DNA from: Maricurvus nonylphenolicus
GTDB taxonomy: Bacteria > Pseudomonadota > Gammaproteobacteria > Pseudomonadales > Cellvibrionaceae
Direction: 5' to 3'
DNA: 64,000 bases
Assembly: GCF_042854845.1 (NCBI RefSeq)
Contig: NZ_AP031498.1
Coordinates: 186,001-250,000 of the forward strand
The translations under genes were made by a program, and so were the position numbers. Under the pieces are notes generated by a model. That model was given only the letters and a program-made list of their open reading frames with translations, was not told the DNA's origin and ran no database searches. Positions 36,965-46,361 of the stretch are shown piece after piece (within the stretch, counting starts at the first letter, position 1; each line of letters begins with the position of its first letter).

Positions 36965-37977
36965 TTATCTTTGATGCGCTGTGGGCCTTTGCGATTTTGC
37001 CTCTGCCGATTTTGGTGTATTTATTTTCCCGTGCCTACACCACCCAGCGTGCAGCAGTGCGAGCCCCTATCCTAAAAACACTGGTGGCGATTACCGGCGA
37101 TAAACCTGGCGAAGGTTCGCTGGTGGTAAAACGCAATATCTGGCAACACCTGTGCATTTTTATTACCTGGGTACTGATTGTTGTGGCACTTGCGCGGCCG
37201 CAGTGGTTAGGCGAGCCGATTGAAAAAACACAAGCCGCACGGGATATTCTGGTGGCGGTGGATCTCTCTGGCTCCATGGAGGCGGAAGATTTTGCCGCGA
37301 ACCAGCAATCAGGTGTTAATCGCCTCGATGGTGTGAAACAAGTCCTGGCGGGTTTTGTCGAGCAGCGCGAGCATGATCGCCTGGCGCTTATTGTGTTTGG
37401 TTCCGCACCTTACTTGCAGGTACCGTTTACCCTGGATCGTCAATTGTTTACCCAGTTGTTGGAGGAAACCCGTATACGCATGGCAGGTCCGCGCACCATG
37501 CTGGGTGATGCTATTGGTCTGGCTGTGAATCATTTTGAAAAGCACAACAGCAATAAACGTGTCTTGATACTGCTAACAGATGGCAATGATTCTGGCAGCC
37601 GAGTGCCGCCTTTGGATGCCGCCAAGGTGGCAGCGGATCATCAGGTGACCATCCACACCATTGCTATTGGTGATCCGCAAGCAGTAGGCGAACAGGCACT
37701 GGATTTACCTTCACTGGAAGGGATCAGTAAGACAACAGGCGGTGTTTTTTTTCATGCCCATACCGATACCGAGTTGGCCGATATTTATGCGCAGCTTGAT
37801 CAGCTGGAACCCAGTGAGCAGAAGGTGACCAGTTACCGGCCCAAAACCGAACTCTATCACTGGCCCTTGGGCTTAGCTTTGATATTGCAATTGTTAATGC
37901 ATCATACCTTTGCTGCTATCCGCTGGCGCCGTCAACGGGCTGCTAACACTGTATCCGAGCAGGTGAGTCATGGCTGA
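36961..37977 (+). CDS. VWA domain protein, BatA-like
   Basis: A 338-residue inner-membrane VWA protein. Two N-terminal hydrophobic segments (about 5-24 and 61-79) precede the VWA domain, which has an intact MIDAS motif D101-L-S-G-S105 and downstream ILLTDGND, contributing the remaining metal ligands. A last TM segment lies near 290-312. It corresponds to BatA in Bacteroides and other Bat operons. The end overlaps the next gene by 8 bp. Confidence 0.9.
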   Translation: MIIFDALWAFAILPLPILVYLFSRAYTTQRAAVRAPILKTLVAITGDKPGEGSLVVKRNIWQHLCIFITWVLIVVALARPQWLGEPIEKTQAARDILVAVDLSGSMEAEDFAANQQSGVNRLDGVKQVLAGFVEQREHDRLALIVFGSAPYLQVPFTLDRQLFTQLLEETRIRMAGPRTMLGDAIGLAVNHFEKHNSNKRVLILLTDGNDSGSRVPPLDAAKVAADHQVTIHTIAIGDPQAVGEQALDLPSLEGISKTTGGVFFHAHTDTELADIYAQLDQLEPSEQKVTSYRPKTELYHWPLGLALILQLLMHHTFAAIRWRRQRAANTVSEQVSHG

Positions 37978-38947
37978 TTGGTGGTGGACGTTTGTAGAGG
38001 CCGTGCAGCAATTTCAATTATTGCGACCCTGGTGGTTGTTGCTGCTGCCGGTGGCGATGTTGTTGCCGATTATTCTGGCTTACCTGCAGCGTCACTCCGA
38101 GTGGGAAGGCTTTATTGAGCCGGCCTTGTTAAAACCCATTTTACAACCGCAAAAACAACAGGGGGTTATCACGCCGACACGTTTGGCCTCGCTGTTGTTA
38201 ATCCTCTGGCTATTAGCGTTAGCGGGTCCCAGCTGGCGAGAAAAACCGTCGCCATTTACCGACGACAAGGCGCCGCTGGTTATCGCCCTGGCCTTGACTG
38301 AATCCATGTTGGCCGATGATTTATTACCGTCCCGGCTTGCAAGGGCCAAGATCAAAGTCGCACAGCTGCTGGACGCTCGGCGAGGATCACCTACGGCACT
38401 TATTGCTTACAGTGGTTCTGCCCATGTGGTGTTACCGCTAACCGAAGATGTGGATATTCTTAAATTGTATCTTGATGGGCTGGCACCGGATGTGATGCCC
38501 GAGCCGGGCTTGAATATTCAGGCGGCTTTACAGGCTGCGGGTGATTTACTGAATCGTGATGGCAAACGTGGCTCCATTGTTTTGGTGGGCGATCAGCTAG
38601 ATAGTACTTCTGTTAATCCTTTAGACGAACAGCAGTCCATTAGTTTGCTGTTGGTTGGCCCCAGTGCAGCAACGGCAGAAGAAGCTCTGCAGAGCCGCAG
38701 CGCCAGTCATGTGGATGTGGCGGAGGTCAAAGATTTTGCCGAGCGGGAAAATATTCACTGGGTTGCAATGACGGCCGATGAATCGGACGTGTCCCAGTTG
38801 CAGCGCCGCATTATCAGGCAATTTGAATCCCAGCAACGTGATGATGAAAAAGCACAACGTGAGGATGCGGGTTATTATCTGTTGTTTCCTCTAACACTGA
38901 TTATGCTGTTGTGGTTTAGGCGCGGGATGGTGTTGCAATGGCAGTAA
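37970..38947 (+). CDS. VWA domain protein, BatB-like, MIDAS degenerate
   Basis: A 325-residue VWA protein with two N-terminal TM segments (about 20-39 and 72-86) and a C-terminal one (YYLLFPLTLIMLLWF). At the MIDAS position the sequence is A108-L-T-E-S112 instead of D-x-S-x-S, so the first metal Asp is lost. The following VGDQ replaces the usual T-D-G. It is likely a structural partner of the intact VWA protein upstream rather than an independent metal-dependent binder. It overlaps both neighbours. Confidence 0.85.
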   Translation: MADWWWTFVEAVQQFQLLRPWWLLLLPVAMLLPIILAYLQRHSEWEGFIEPALLKPILQPQKQQGVITPTRLASLLLILWLLALAGPSWREKPSPFTDDKAPLVIALALTESMLADDLLPSRLARAKIKVAQLLDARRGSPTALIAYSGSAHVVLPLTEDVDILKLYLDGLAPDVMPEPGLNIQAALQAAGDLLNRDGKRGSIVLVGDQLDSTSVNPLDEQQSISLLLVGPSAATAEEALQSRSASHVDVAEVKDFAERENIHWVAMTADESDVSQLQRRIIRQFESQQRDDEKAQREDAGYYLLFPLTLIMLLWFRRGMVLQWQ

Positions 38948-39609
38948 AGCGCGCGACTCTGTGGCTGCTGTTTTTTATGGTTAGTGTATGTGCGCTGGCC
39001 TTTATCGACCGCAGTCTTTCCACGTCAAAAACCTGGTACTGGCAGGATCTGTTTTTAAGTCGTGACCAACAGGGGCTGGTTTTTTTCGAACGCGGCGATT
39101 ATCAATTGGCAGCGCAACGCTTCGACGATAAGGAGTGGCAAGCCACTGCCTATTATGCCAGTGAAGCTTTTGCGGCGGCGGCGACAATCTGGGCAGATAT
39201 TCCAGGCCCTCAAGCCCATTTCAAACGGGCCAATGCCTTAGCGCATATGGAAGACTATAGTGGCGCTGCTGATGGCTATCGCTTGGCCTTACGCTCAAAA
39301 CCCGATTGGCAAGCGGCCAAGGAAAACCTGCAGCTGATGTTGGTGCTGTCTGCCAAACCCAAGCCGATTGAAGATTATGGTGGTCAGAAGGCCACAGAGC
39401 TAGGCGCCGATGAGATCGTATTTTCCAATGATAAAAACCGCATGGATCAAGCGCAGGATGAAATGACGCTGGATGAAGGCAGTTTGTCGTCGGAAGAAAT
39501 TAACGCACTGTGGATGCGACGTTTGCAGTCAAGTCCGGCGGATTTTCTGCGCTTAAAGTTTCGCTACCAATCTGAAGTGGGTATAGACGCAGCGGAGGTG
39601 GCACAGTGA
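38938..39609 (+). CDS. TPR protein of the Bat operon (BatC/BatE-like)
   Basis: A 223-residue protein with one N-terminal membrane segment (LWLLFFMVSVCALAFI) and a TPR stretch in the middle: FFERGDYQLAAQRF and then HFKRANALAHMEDYSGAADGYRLALRSKPDWQAA. The C-terminal third is acidic. In many Bat operons the TPR domain is fused to BatB. Here it is a separate gene overlapping the VWA gene by 10 bp and the BatD gene by 4 bp. It probably scaffolds a periplasmic complex. Confidence 0.82.
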   Translation: MAVKRATLWLLFFMVSVCALAFIDRSLSTSKTWYWQDLFLSRDQQGLVFFERGDYQLAAQRFDDKEWQATAYYASEAFAAAATIWADIPGPQAHFKRANALAHMEDYSGAADGYRLALRSKPDWQAAKENLQLMLVLSAKPKPIEDYGGQKATELGADEIVFSNDKNRMDQAQDEMTLDEGSLSSEEINALWMRRLQSSPADFLRLKFRYQSEVGIDAAEVAQ

Positions 39610-40967
39610 TAAAACGTATTTGGCTGGGATTTTGTTTGCTGTGTTATTTCGGGCCTTTGATGGCGGCACCGACGGTGTTTATGGAAGCTCACCTGTTAAA
39701 TGAAAACGGCGAGAATACCGATAGCCTGACGGTCAAGGTTGGCCAGCGGGTAACCCTGGCAGTGGATATTCTAACCACCACCTGGTTCACCCGTGCGCCA
39801 GAGATTCAGCCGATGACATTGCGCGGCGCAATTAATCTGCAATCGCAACAGTTTGGTACCAACTACAGCACCAATCGCCAAGGTACCAGTTACGCAGTGC
39901 AGCGTCGGGAGATCACCATATTCCCCCAAAGAGCGGGCCAATTTATTACTCCCAGCCAAGTGGCCAAGGTATGGGTCGCCGGTGAAAGCGGCGAGCGTTT
40001 AGCCGAGCAGAATGTGCGCAGTGAGCCACTGGTGTTTCAGGTGGAAGCGATCAGCGCAGAAGAAACGCAGCATGAGGATGTAACAAGCAACCTTCTGGTA
40101 GCAGAAGACCTGCTTATTTCAGAAAGTTTTGAACCGAGCCTGGCAACCCTGACTGAAGATCGAAGCCTGTATACCGGTGATGCGATTATTCGCCGCGTTA
40201 GCCTGAAAGCCAAAGGCACTTTGGGTATGTTGATTAAACCTTTAGCCTGGCAGGACATTCCGGGGGTAGGGCAGCAGGCGAGCCGAGCAGAAGTAAGCGA
40301 CCGTACCAACCGCGGCGAATTTACTGGTATCCGTGTTGAAACGCGCAGTTATGTTTTTGAGCAGGACGGTGAATTTATTCTGCCAGCCATCACGGTCTAC
40401 TGGTGGGATCAAACCCAGCAGGCGTTGAGTGAAGTGAGTTTGCCACAACACACGATTACGGTGGCTCAAGGTGGAATGCTCAGTGCGGGTGATGCAGTGG
40501 CCATTAGCGATGAGAATGGCCTGCGTAATTTTTTACAGCCCTGGATGATAATTGCTGTGGTGGCCCTGGTTGCACTGTTATTACTTAGCTGGGTTGGTTT
40601 GAACCTTGTGCGACTACTGCAGCGCCGTTATGCCATCTATCGGCAGGGTGAACGCTATAAGCGCCGGGTGTTATTAAAAGCCTGCGCCCACGGTGACCGT
40701 GACCACATTATGCGCAGTTTTTATGGTTGGTTTGATCACTTGGCGATCAAGGAGCAGCAATCCCCGCTGATGCAGGAGTTGCAACAGGCCATTACGGATT
40801 ATTACCAGATTTACTATCAGCTGGAGCCCCACCAGCATAAAGACAGGTTGACCCGTCTGGTACAAAGCATTCATGCTATACCTCATAGAGAGGCGCAACA
40901 ACATAAGCGCCCTTGGTTTTCACGTCGATTGCCACAACGCCGAATGCTGGCAGACTTGAATCCCTAG
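39606..40967 (+). CDS. BatD-like protein (oxygen-tolerance family)
   Basis: A 453-residue protein with a signal peptide (cleavage near MAAPT), a large beta-rich periplasmic region, a C-terminal membrane helix (MIIAVVALVALLLLSWVGLNL, about 316-336), then a basic cytoplasmic tail. This is the BatD layout, a partner of VWA Bat proteins. It is the last Bat gene and lies 22 bp before an octaheme cytochrome. Start GTG at 39606 overlaps the TPR stop (GTGA). Confidence 0.82.
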   Translation: MIKRIWLGFCLLCYFGPLMAAPTVFMEAHLLNENGENTDSLTVKVGQRVTLAVDILTTTWFTRAPEIQPMTLRGAINLQSQQFGTNYSTNRQGTSYAVQRREITIFPQRAGQFITPSQVAKVWVAGESGERLAEQNVRSEPLVFQVEAISAEETQHEDVTSNLLVAEDLLISESFEPSLATLTEDRSLYTGDAIIRRVSLKAKGTLGMLIKPLAWQDIPGVGQQASRAEVSDRTNRGEFTGIRVETRSYVFEQDGEFILPAITVYWWDQTQQALSEVSLPQHTITVAQGGMLSAGDAVAISDENGLRNFLQPWMIIAVVALVALLLLSWVGLNLVRLLQRRYAIYRQGERYKRRVLLKACAHGDRDHIMRSFYGWFDHLAIKEQQSPLMQELQQAITDYYQIYYQLEPHQHKDRLTRLVQSIHAIPHREAQQHKRPWFSRRLPQRRMLADLNP

Positions 40968-40989
40968 CCTGAAATCGTAAGGAAAATAC

Positions 40990-43257
40990 ATGCAGATGTT
41001 GGTTTGTCTGGTGCTGGCCTGTTTGGCCAGTTTCGTGAGTGGATCGGTCGTTGCCAAAACGGTAGACGTTGAAGGCTATATCGGTACCCAACAGTGTAAG
41101 ACCTGCCATGTGCAAGCCTATAACGACTGGCAGGGATCTCACCACGACTGGGCCATGAAAGAGGCCAATGCGCAGACGGTACTGGGCGATTTTAGCGATG
41201 TGACCTTCGATCACTACGGAGAAAAAACGCGCCTGTTTAAACAGGGCGAAAACTATTTCGTAGAAACCGATAATGCCGAGGGCAAACGCCAGCGTTTTAA
41301 AATCGCTTACACTTTCGGCTTCTATCCGTTACAGCAGTATTTAATTCCCTTCGAAGATGGTCGCTACCAGGCGCTTAACGTCACCTGGGATTCTCGCCCG
41401 AAAGAGGAAGGCGGACAGCGCTGGTTTCACTTATATCCCAATGAGCCGGTACCCTTCGATGATCAATTGCATTGGACCGGCCCCTACCATAACTGGAATT
41501 CGCGCTGCGCCGATTGTCACTCCACCCAGCTGCAGCGCAACTACAAAGCTGCCGACAACACCTACGACACCAGCTGGTTTGAAATTAATGTCGGTTGTGA
41601 GGCCTGCCATGGCCCAGGGCAAGCTCATCTCGATTGGTTGCAGTCGGATCGCAAGGCGCCACATCACGGCTTTGCGCAAAATATCAGTGCCGTTGGTGAA
41701 TGGTTACGCGAACCAAATGCCGCAACGGCTACACAACAAAACCTAAGCAAAGACCAGCAAACCTTTCAGATTGATACCTGTGGCAGCTGCCATGCTCGCC
41801 GTTCCCTGATTGACGATATGAATCTGCCGGGTGATTTTCACAACAAGCATAATTTACAGTGGATTAACTCACCGCTTTACCATGCCGACGGCCAGATCCT
41901 CGATGAAGTGTATGTGCTGGGCTCCTTTATGCAGAGCAAGATGTTCCATAGTGGTGTGGTGTGTTCAAATTGCCATAACCCCCACAGTCTGGAATTAAAA
42001 GCGCCGGGTAATGGTGTCTGCCTGCAGTGTCATAACCCGGAAGTATTCGATACAAAAAATCATCACCATCATCCGGCCGATTCTGCTGGCGCCCAGTGCG
42101 CAAACTGCCATATGCCGGAAACCACCTATATGGTAGTGGACCCGCGTCGCGATCACAGCTTGCGTATTCCGCGTCCGGATCTGTCGGAAAAGACCGGCGC
42201 TCCCAATGCCTGTAACCAGTGTCATACCGACAGGGATAATCAGTGGGCGGCTGGCGCTATGACAAGCTGGCTAAAACAGCAAAATAAAACCCTGCCCAAA
42301 CACCGCGGCGAATGGGTGGCGGAATATCAGCAGGGCAGTCAAGCGGCTGCGCAACAGTTATTGCTGTTGGCGATGAATCCACAACAACCTGCATTGGTTC
42401 GGGCGTCGACACTGGTAAGCCTACAGCCAACCCAGGAAGTGATTTTGGCCGCGCAAACCAATCTCTATGCGGGAGACCCTCTGGTTCGTCGCGCCGCCGT
42501 GCAGGTATTGGGGCAGTTACCCGATGCCCAGCGTCTGGTCGATTTACTGCCCTTGGCCACTGATGGCAGTAAATCGGTAAGAATGGAAGTTGCCTCACAA
42601 CTACAGGGTGTGGATAACGCTAGTTTATCGGCGCAACAGAAACAGGCCCTAGTGCGTTTGCAGAAAGAGTATTTGGCATTGCTGCAAACCCATGCCGACA
42701 CACCATCGGGGCAACTGAATATTGGTGTGGCGCATATGTCCAAGGGTGAGTTGCAAAAAGCCGAAGCCGCTTATCGCCAGGCATTAATACTGGATCCCAA
42801 CAACATACTTGCGCGTTTAAATCTGGCGGATCTTTATCGCAGCCAACAACGCGATGCAGAAGGTGAAGTGCTGTTACGGGACGCGATCGAACTGGTGCCG
42901 GAGTCAGCAGCTGCCCATCACTCACTGGGCTTGTTGTTGATACGCACCAAACGGATGTCGGAAGCGGTAGAGTCTCTGCAAAAAGCGGCGAGCCTGGATG
43001 CCAGCAATATGCGCTATGGCTATATTTATGTGTTGGGGCTTAAAGAGCTGGGGCAGCTGCAAAAGGCGCAGGCTGAGTTATCGCAGTTGATTAAGCGATT
43101 CCCTAATCAGGCGGACCTACTGGGTATTCAGTTGCAGTTGGCCCATCAACAAAAACAGTGGGCTGTGGCACTGCGTGCGGCAGAACAGTTACTGCAGCTG
43201 CGACCTCAGGACCGTCAGCTGCAGCAGATGATTGGCTACTATCGCAGCCGTTTATAA
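40990..43257 (+). CDS. Octaheme cytochrome c with C-terminal TPR repeats
   Basis: A 755-residue secreted or periplasmic c-type cytochrome. The signal peptide ends near SVVA. Eight CXXCH motifs begin at residues 36, 173, 203, 264, 325, 344, 370 and 408, making it octaheme, similar in spacing to cytochrome c554/paired-CXXCH families. After about residue 430 the protein turns into HEAT-like (LVRRAAVQVLGQLP) and then TPR-type repeats (LQKAEAAYRQALILDPNNILARL, AVESLQKAASLDAS). Electron transfer with protein-protein scaffolding is the expected role. It is likely the last gene of the sulfatase-Bat run. Confidence 0.92.
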   Translation: MQMLVCLVLACLASFVSGSVVAKTVDVEGYIGTQQCKTCHVQAYNDWQGSHHDWAMKEANAQTVLGDFSDVTFDHYGEKTRLFKQGENYFVETDNAEGKRQRFKIAYTFGFYPLQQYLIPFEDGRYQALNVTWDSRPKEEGGQRWFHLYPNEPVPFDDQLHWTGPYHNWNSRCADCHSTQLQRNYKAADNTYDTSWFEINVGCEACHGPGQAHLDWLQSDRKAPHHGFAQNISAVGEWLREPNAATATQQNLSKDQQTFQIDTCGSCHARRSLIDDMNLPGDFHNKHNLQWINSPLYHADGQILDEVYVLGSFMQSKMFHSGVVCSNCHNPHSLELKAPGNGVCLQCHNPEVFDTKNHHHHPADSAGAQCANCHMPETTYMVVDPRRDHSLRIPRPDLSEKTGAPNACNQCHTDRDNQWAAGAMTSWLKQQNKTLPKHRGEWVAEYQQGSQAAAQQLLLLAMNPQQPALVRASTLVSLQPTQEVILAAQTNLYAGDPLVRRAAVQVLGQLPDAQRLVDLLPLATDGSKSVRMEVASQLQGVDNASLSAQQKQALVRLQKEYLALLQTHADTPSGQLNIGVAHMSKGELQKAEAAYRQALILDPNNILARLNLADLYRSQQRDAEGEVLLRDAIELVPESAAAHHSLGLLLIRTKRMSEAVESLQKAASLDASNMRYGYIYVLGLKELGQLQKAQAELSQLIKRFPNQADLLGIQLQLAHQQKQWAVALRAAEQLLQLRPQDRQLQQMIGYYRSRL

Positions 43258-43264
43258 CGGTACC

Positions 43265-43546
43265 TTAAAGAACCTGCTGGGCGGCTTTGGCTTCACGGAA
43301 GATGGGTAGCCACCAGTAAAAACCAAATAGCATGACTTTTATGAAGGCGCCTGGACCACTCTGGTTCAGGCGTTTGAGTTTGTCTTTCAGCATCAGCCAT
43401 TCTATAAAGTGGGCTACCAGCAGAATGGGGCCAGCATAAAGCAGGATGGTGTACCAAACACCTGGCAGCGGACTGAACAGGTTGTAAACAATGGCCAACC
43501 ATGCGGCGACAATAGCGGGTTGGTGAAGTTTTAAAAAAGTATTCAT
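43265..43546 (-). CDS. DUF1145 small membrane protein
   Basis: A 93-residue protein with two hydrophobic segments (about 11-25 and 28-50) and the DUF1145 character (VAAWLAIVYNLFSPLPG). The open frame continues to 43729, but GGGGGAGAG stands just before the ATG at 43546, which fits family length. It is convergent with the octaheme cytochrome and 7 bp away, with no strong terminator between. Function unknown. Confidence 0.8.
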   Translation of the reverse strand: MNTFLKLHQPAIVAAWLAIVYNLFSPLPGVWYTILLYAGPILLVAHFIEWLMLKDKLKRLNQSGPGAFIKVMLFGFYWWLPIFREAKAAQQVL

Positions 43547-43773
43547 GGTCTCTCCCCCTGAAATCTCATTTAGTGACTTAATAGAACTTAATCTTTCTTT
43601 TCTTTTTATGAGTAGAACGGTTTTTAGTCTACGATTGTCTAAAGAAATGTTACCACAATGCCGATGTTGGGCTCTTGGGCAAAAAAGCCATTCATAGGTT
43701 AAAAGCCGACATACGGCGCTTAATGTCAAACTGAAATGGAAAAACTCGCAAGCAACGACAAGGGGATTGAATT

Positions 43774-44328
43774 ATGAAACGACATTTTTCTGTATTGGGG
43801 TTGGTACTGGGCCTGGTTGTACTTGCAGGTTGCGCAACCTCCAACGTAAATACCGATTACAACCCGGAATACGACTTTAGGTTACTGCGTACCTTCTCCA
43901 TGTTGCCTTCAGAGCAAACGCTGGAAACCCAGGCCATTGTCTCTGAACTTAATTTGGAGCGTATTCACGTGGCGATTGAGCAGGAGCTAAGCCAGCGTTA
44001 CCAGCCTGTAGAGAACGCGGCCGATGCGCACTTCCTGGTCAGGTATCACGTAATTGTCAAAGACAAGGTGGATGTGCGCACCTATGATAGCTTCTACGGT
44101 GGGCGACGTTACTACGGTGCATCTGTGCAATCGGTAGATGTAAATACCTACACCCAGGGAACCCTAGTGGTGGATATTCTGGATGCCAAAACCAAAGATC
44201 ATATCTGGCGTGGTTCTACCCATTCGCGGGTGACACCTAACCTGAAACCTGAAGAGAAAATGATACGCCTGCGGGAAGCTGTGGCCGAAGTGCTTAAAGA
44301 ATTCCCGCCTTACCTGGTAACCCAGTGA
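43774..44328 (+). CDS. DUF4136 lipoprotein
   Basis: A 184-residue lipoprotein with signal ending LAGC (Cys near residue 19) and the DUF4136 pattern: YDFRLLRTFSML, FLVRYHVIVKDKVDVRT, GTLVVDILDAKTKDHIWRGS. It overlaps the next lipoprotein gene by 4 bp (GTGA). AAGGGG precedes the ATG. A family member also opens the RND operon at 16790. Function is unknown, probably outer-membrane associated. Confidence 0.88.
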   Translation: MKRHFSVLGLVLGLVVLAGCATSNVNTDYNPEYDFRLLRTFSMLPSEQTLETQAIVSELNLERIHVAIEQELSQRYQPVENAADAHFLVRYHVIVKDKVDVRTYDSFYGGRRYYGASVQSVDVNTYTQGTLVVDILDAKTKDHIWRGSTHSRVTPNLKPEEKMIRLREAVAEVLKEFPPYLVTQ

Positions 44329-45014
44329 ATAACCTTAAACGCACACAACGGTGGATGATTTGCAGCCTGGTGCTATGGTTGGGAGCCTGCGCCAGTATGC
44401 AAGATCACCTGACTGCAGCAGATGATTCGGGCTACCTCAGCCACTATGCACGGCTGCAGGAGGTAGAAACGGAAGAAGGCAGATTGCAGCGCTGGCTAGA
44501 TAATCGTGTAACCAGCGGAAGCTATAGAAAAGTGATGTTGGACCCCATCGAATTTTTGCATTCTGACGATGTTCAACCCGACTCAGTTCAACTGAGTGGG
44601 CTGCAACAGCAAGAGGTGGATGGGTTTAAGGCTTCACTTGATCAGCAGATGCTGAAATCTATTTCAAGATTAATCGAGGTTGTACCGCAACCGGGGGGCG
44701 ATGTGCTGCGCTTTAAACCGGCTATTACCGGGGTTAGTGTGATGTCAGAGCCCGTTAATAGCTACCAGGCGATTCCGGTTGATGCTGTCATTGGAGGTGC
44801 TACTGATGGGGATAACGCGGCCCTTGGCCGAGTGCTAGTGATTTCTCTGGAAGGTAAATTACAGGACAGTCAATCCGGGCAGCTATTAGGTGAGATGCTA
44901 CTGAAAGATATCGTTTACCGGGGCGAGACTGATCAAGACACTGCGAATAAGCTTAAAGTGTTGATGCAAACCTGGACCCAGGAGGCGGGTGAGACCTTGC
45001 TGGAAATACTCTGA
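44325..45014 (+). CDS. DUF3313 lipoprotein
   Basis: A 229-residue predicted lipoprotein; the signal ends WLGAC (Cys near residue 22). Segments YLSHYARLQEV, SYRKVMLDPIEF and VIGGATDGDNAALGRV match DUF3313, a family of surface-associated lipoproteins of unknown role. Its GTG start overlaps the upstream DUF4136 stop, so the two are coupled. A terminator-like dyad follows at 45051. Confidence 0.85.
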   Translation: MNNLKRTQRWMICSLVLWLGACASMQDHLTAADDSGYLSHYARLQEVETEEGRLQRWLDNRVTSGSYRKVMLDPIEFLHSDDVQPDSVQLSGLQQQEVDGFKASLDQQMLKSISRLIEVVPQPGGDVLRFKPAITGVSVMSEPVNSYQAIPVDAVIGGATDGDNAALGRVLVISLEGKLQDSQSGQLLGEMLLKDIVYRGETDQDTANKLKVLMQTWTQEAGETLLEIL

Positions 45015-45050
45015 AGAAAACTGAGCACCTGCACCCACACCTAAATTTGC

Positions 45051-45075
45051 AGACCGCTAGCCGGTCTTTTCTTTT
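45051..45075 (+). terminator. Terminator after the DUF3313 gene
   Basis: AGACCG (45051-45056) and CGGTCT (45062-45067) pair around a 5-base loop, followed by TTTCTTTT. Confidence 0.8.
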
Positions 45076-45131
45076 GCCTGCCAATAACTACACTAGTGGG
45101 CTTTTGCCGGTATCTGTAATAGGGAAACACC

Positions 45132-45755
45132 ATGTCCATCGATTTAACTCCGCCCTTCACTCGTGAAGATGTCGACATTATTGAGCGTGAAAGGGCTTAT
45201 GATGGCTTCTTTGCCATGGATAGGGTCACCCTGCGCCATCGCCTGTTTGAGGGCGGCTGGGGGCCAACCGTTAGCCGAGAGCTGTTTGTACGCGGCGAGG
45301 CGGTAGCGGCAGTGGTGTTTGATCCCGAGCGCAACCTGGTGGGCATGGTCGAGCAGTTCCGTATTGGCGCTATGGATGAGGAGCAAGGCCCCTGGTGCCT
45401 GGAAGTGGTCGCCGGCATGGTCGAAGAGGGCGAACAGCCCGAAGAGGTGGTTAAGCGCGAACTGGTCGAGGAAACCGGTATTGAAGCTGAGTCGATGGAG
45501 TATATCTGTAACTATATGACCAGCCCCGGTGGCACCAGTGAGAAGCTGCATTTGTACTGCGTACTGGCAGACCTCAGCGAGGCCGGGGGTATTCACGGCC
45601 TGGAAGAGGAAGGCGAGGATATCCGGGTAAGGGTGTTTGAGGCGCCAGCGCTGTTTGATGCTATGCTCAAAGGCAGGTTTAACAACGCGGCAACCCTGAT
45701 TTGCCTGCAATGGCTACAGATAAACCAGGATCGCCTGCGTGGCAAAATAGGGTAG
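45132..45755 (+). CDS. nudF: ADP-ribose pyrophosphatase
   Basis: A 207-residue NUDIX hydrolase that hydrolyses ADP-ribose to AMP and ribose 5-phosphate. The NUDIX box is GMVEEGEQPEEVV followed by RELVEETGI. The flanking VEQFRIGAM and TSPGGTSEKLHLYCVLAD are NudF features, including the acidic-ligand loop. Context is decisive: it heads the conserved nudF-yqiB-cpdA-yqiA-parE gene order known in Escherichia coli. Confidence 0.93.
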   Translation: MSIDLTPPFTREDVDIIERERAYDGFFAMDRVTLRHRLFEGGWGPTVSRELFVRGEAVAAVVFDPERNLVGMVEQFRIGAMDEEQGPWCLEVVAGMVEEGEQPEEVVKRELVEETGIEAESMEYICNYMTSPGGTSEKLHLYCVLADLSEAGGIHGLEEEGEDIRVRVFEAPALFDAMLKGRFNNAATLICLQWLQINQDRLRGKIG

Positions 45756-45855
45756 TATTAGCCTGATGACTGAAATCGGGCCCTTATCGAGGGGGCTAGC
45801 GAGACGGGCTTAACAGTTTCGCCCCGTGACTTACCGGATAATAGGTATTTGGAAC

Positions 45856-46329
45856 ATGGCTACATCAGTAAAACCACGCTACAAGGTCGATTTGGCTCGG
45901 AATATGTCCGAGTATGAGGCCAACTACGCGCGTTTGATGAAGCTATTGCCCCAACTGCATGAAGAAGATGCCTGGAAATTCGACGTAGATGTTGGCACCA
46001 GCCATTGGTTAGTAAGCATCGACGTGCAGGAACGAGCCAAATACACCACGACCATTACCGTCAGCCAGGCCGATAACCTGGGGAGTTGGAGCCAACCGCT
46101 ACAATTACAGGTGAGGCTTTATCACGACGCGCGGATGGCCGAAGTGCTGAGTTGGCAACAACACCGCCGCATGCAAGTACGATACGAATACCCCAATCGG
46201 CAGATGTACCATGCCGATGAAAAAGCCCAGTTCAACGGCTTTTTGGGGGAGTGGCTAAGCCATTGCCTGGCCAACGGTCAGGCGCGGATTAACCTGGACA
46301 GATTTTCATCTAACGCCATATCAGGATGA
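45856..46329 (+). CDS. yqiB: DUF1249 protein (YqiB-like)
   Basis: A 157-residue protein. YEANYARLMKLLPQL and the C-terminal EKAQFNGFLGEWLSHCL are DUF1249 features. The open frame continues upstream to 45826. The ATG at 45856 fits family length (about 140) and is preceded by TTGGAAC. It lies between nudF and cpdA exactly as in enterobacteria. Its biochemical role is not known. Confidence 0.87.
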   Translation: MATSVKPRYKVDLARNMSEYEANYARLMKLLPQLHEEDAWKFDVDVGTSHWLVSIDVQERAKYTTTITVSQADNLGSWSQPLQLQVRLYHDARMAEVLSWQQHRRMQVRYEYPNRQMYHADEKAQFNGFLGEWLSHCLANGQARINLDRFSSNAISG

Positions 46330-46361
46330 TGACGGCAGAGAAGTGAAAAAGGGATTTTGTT

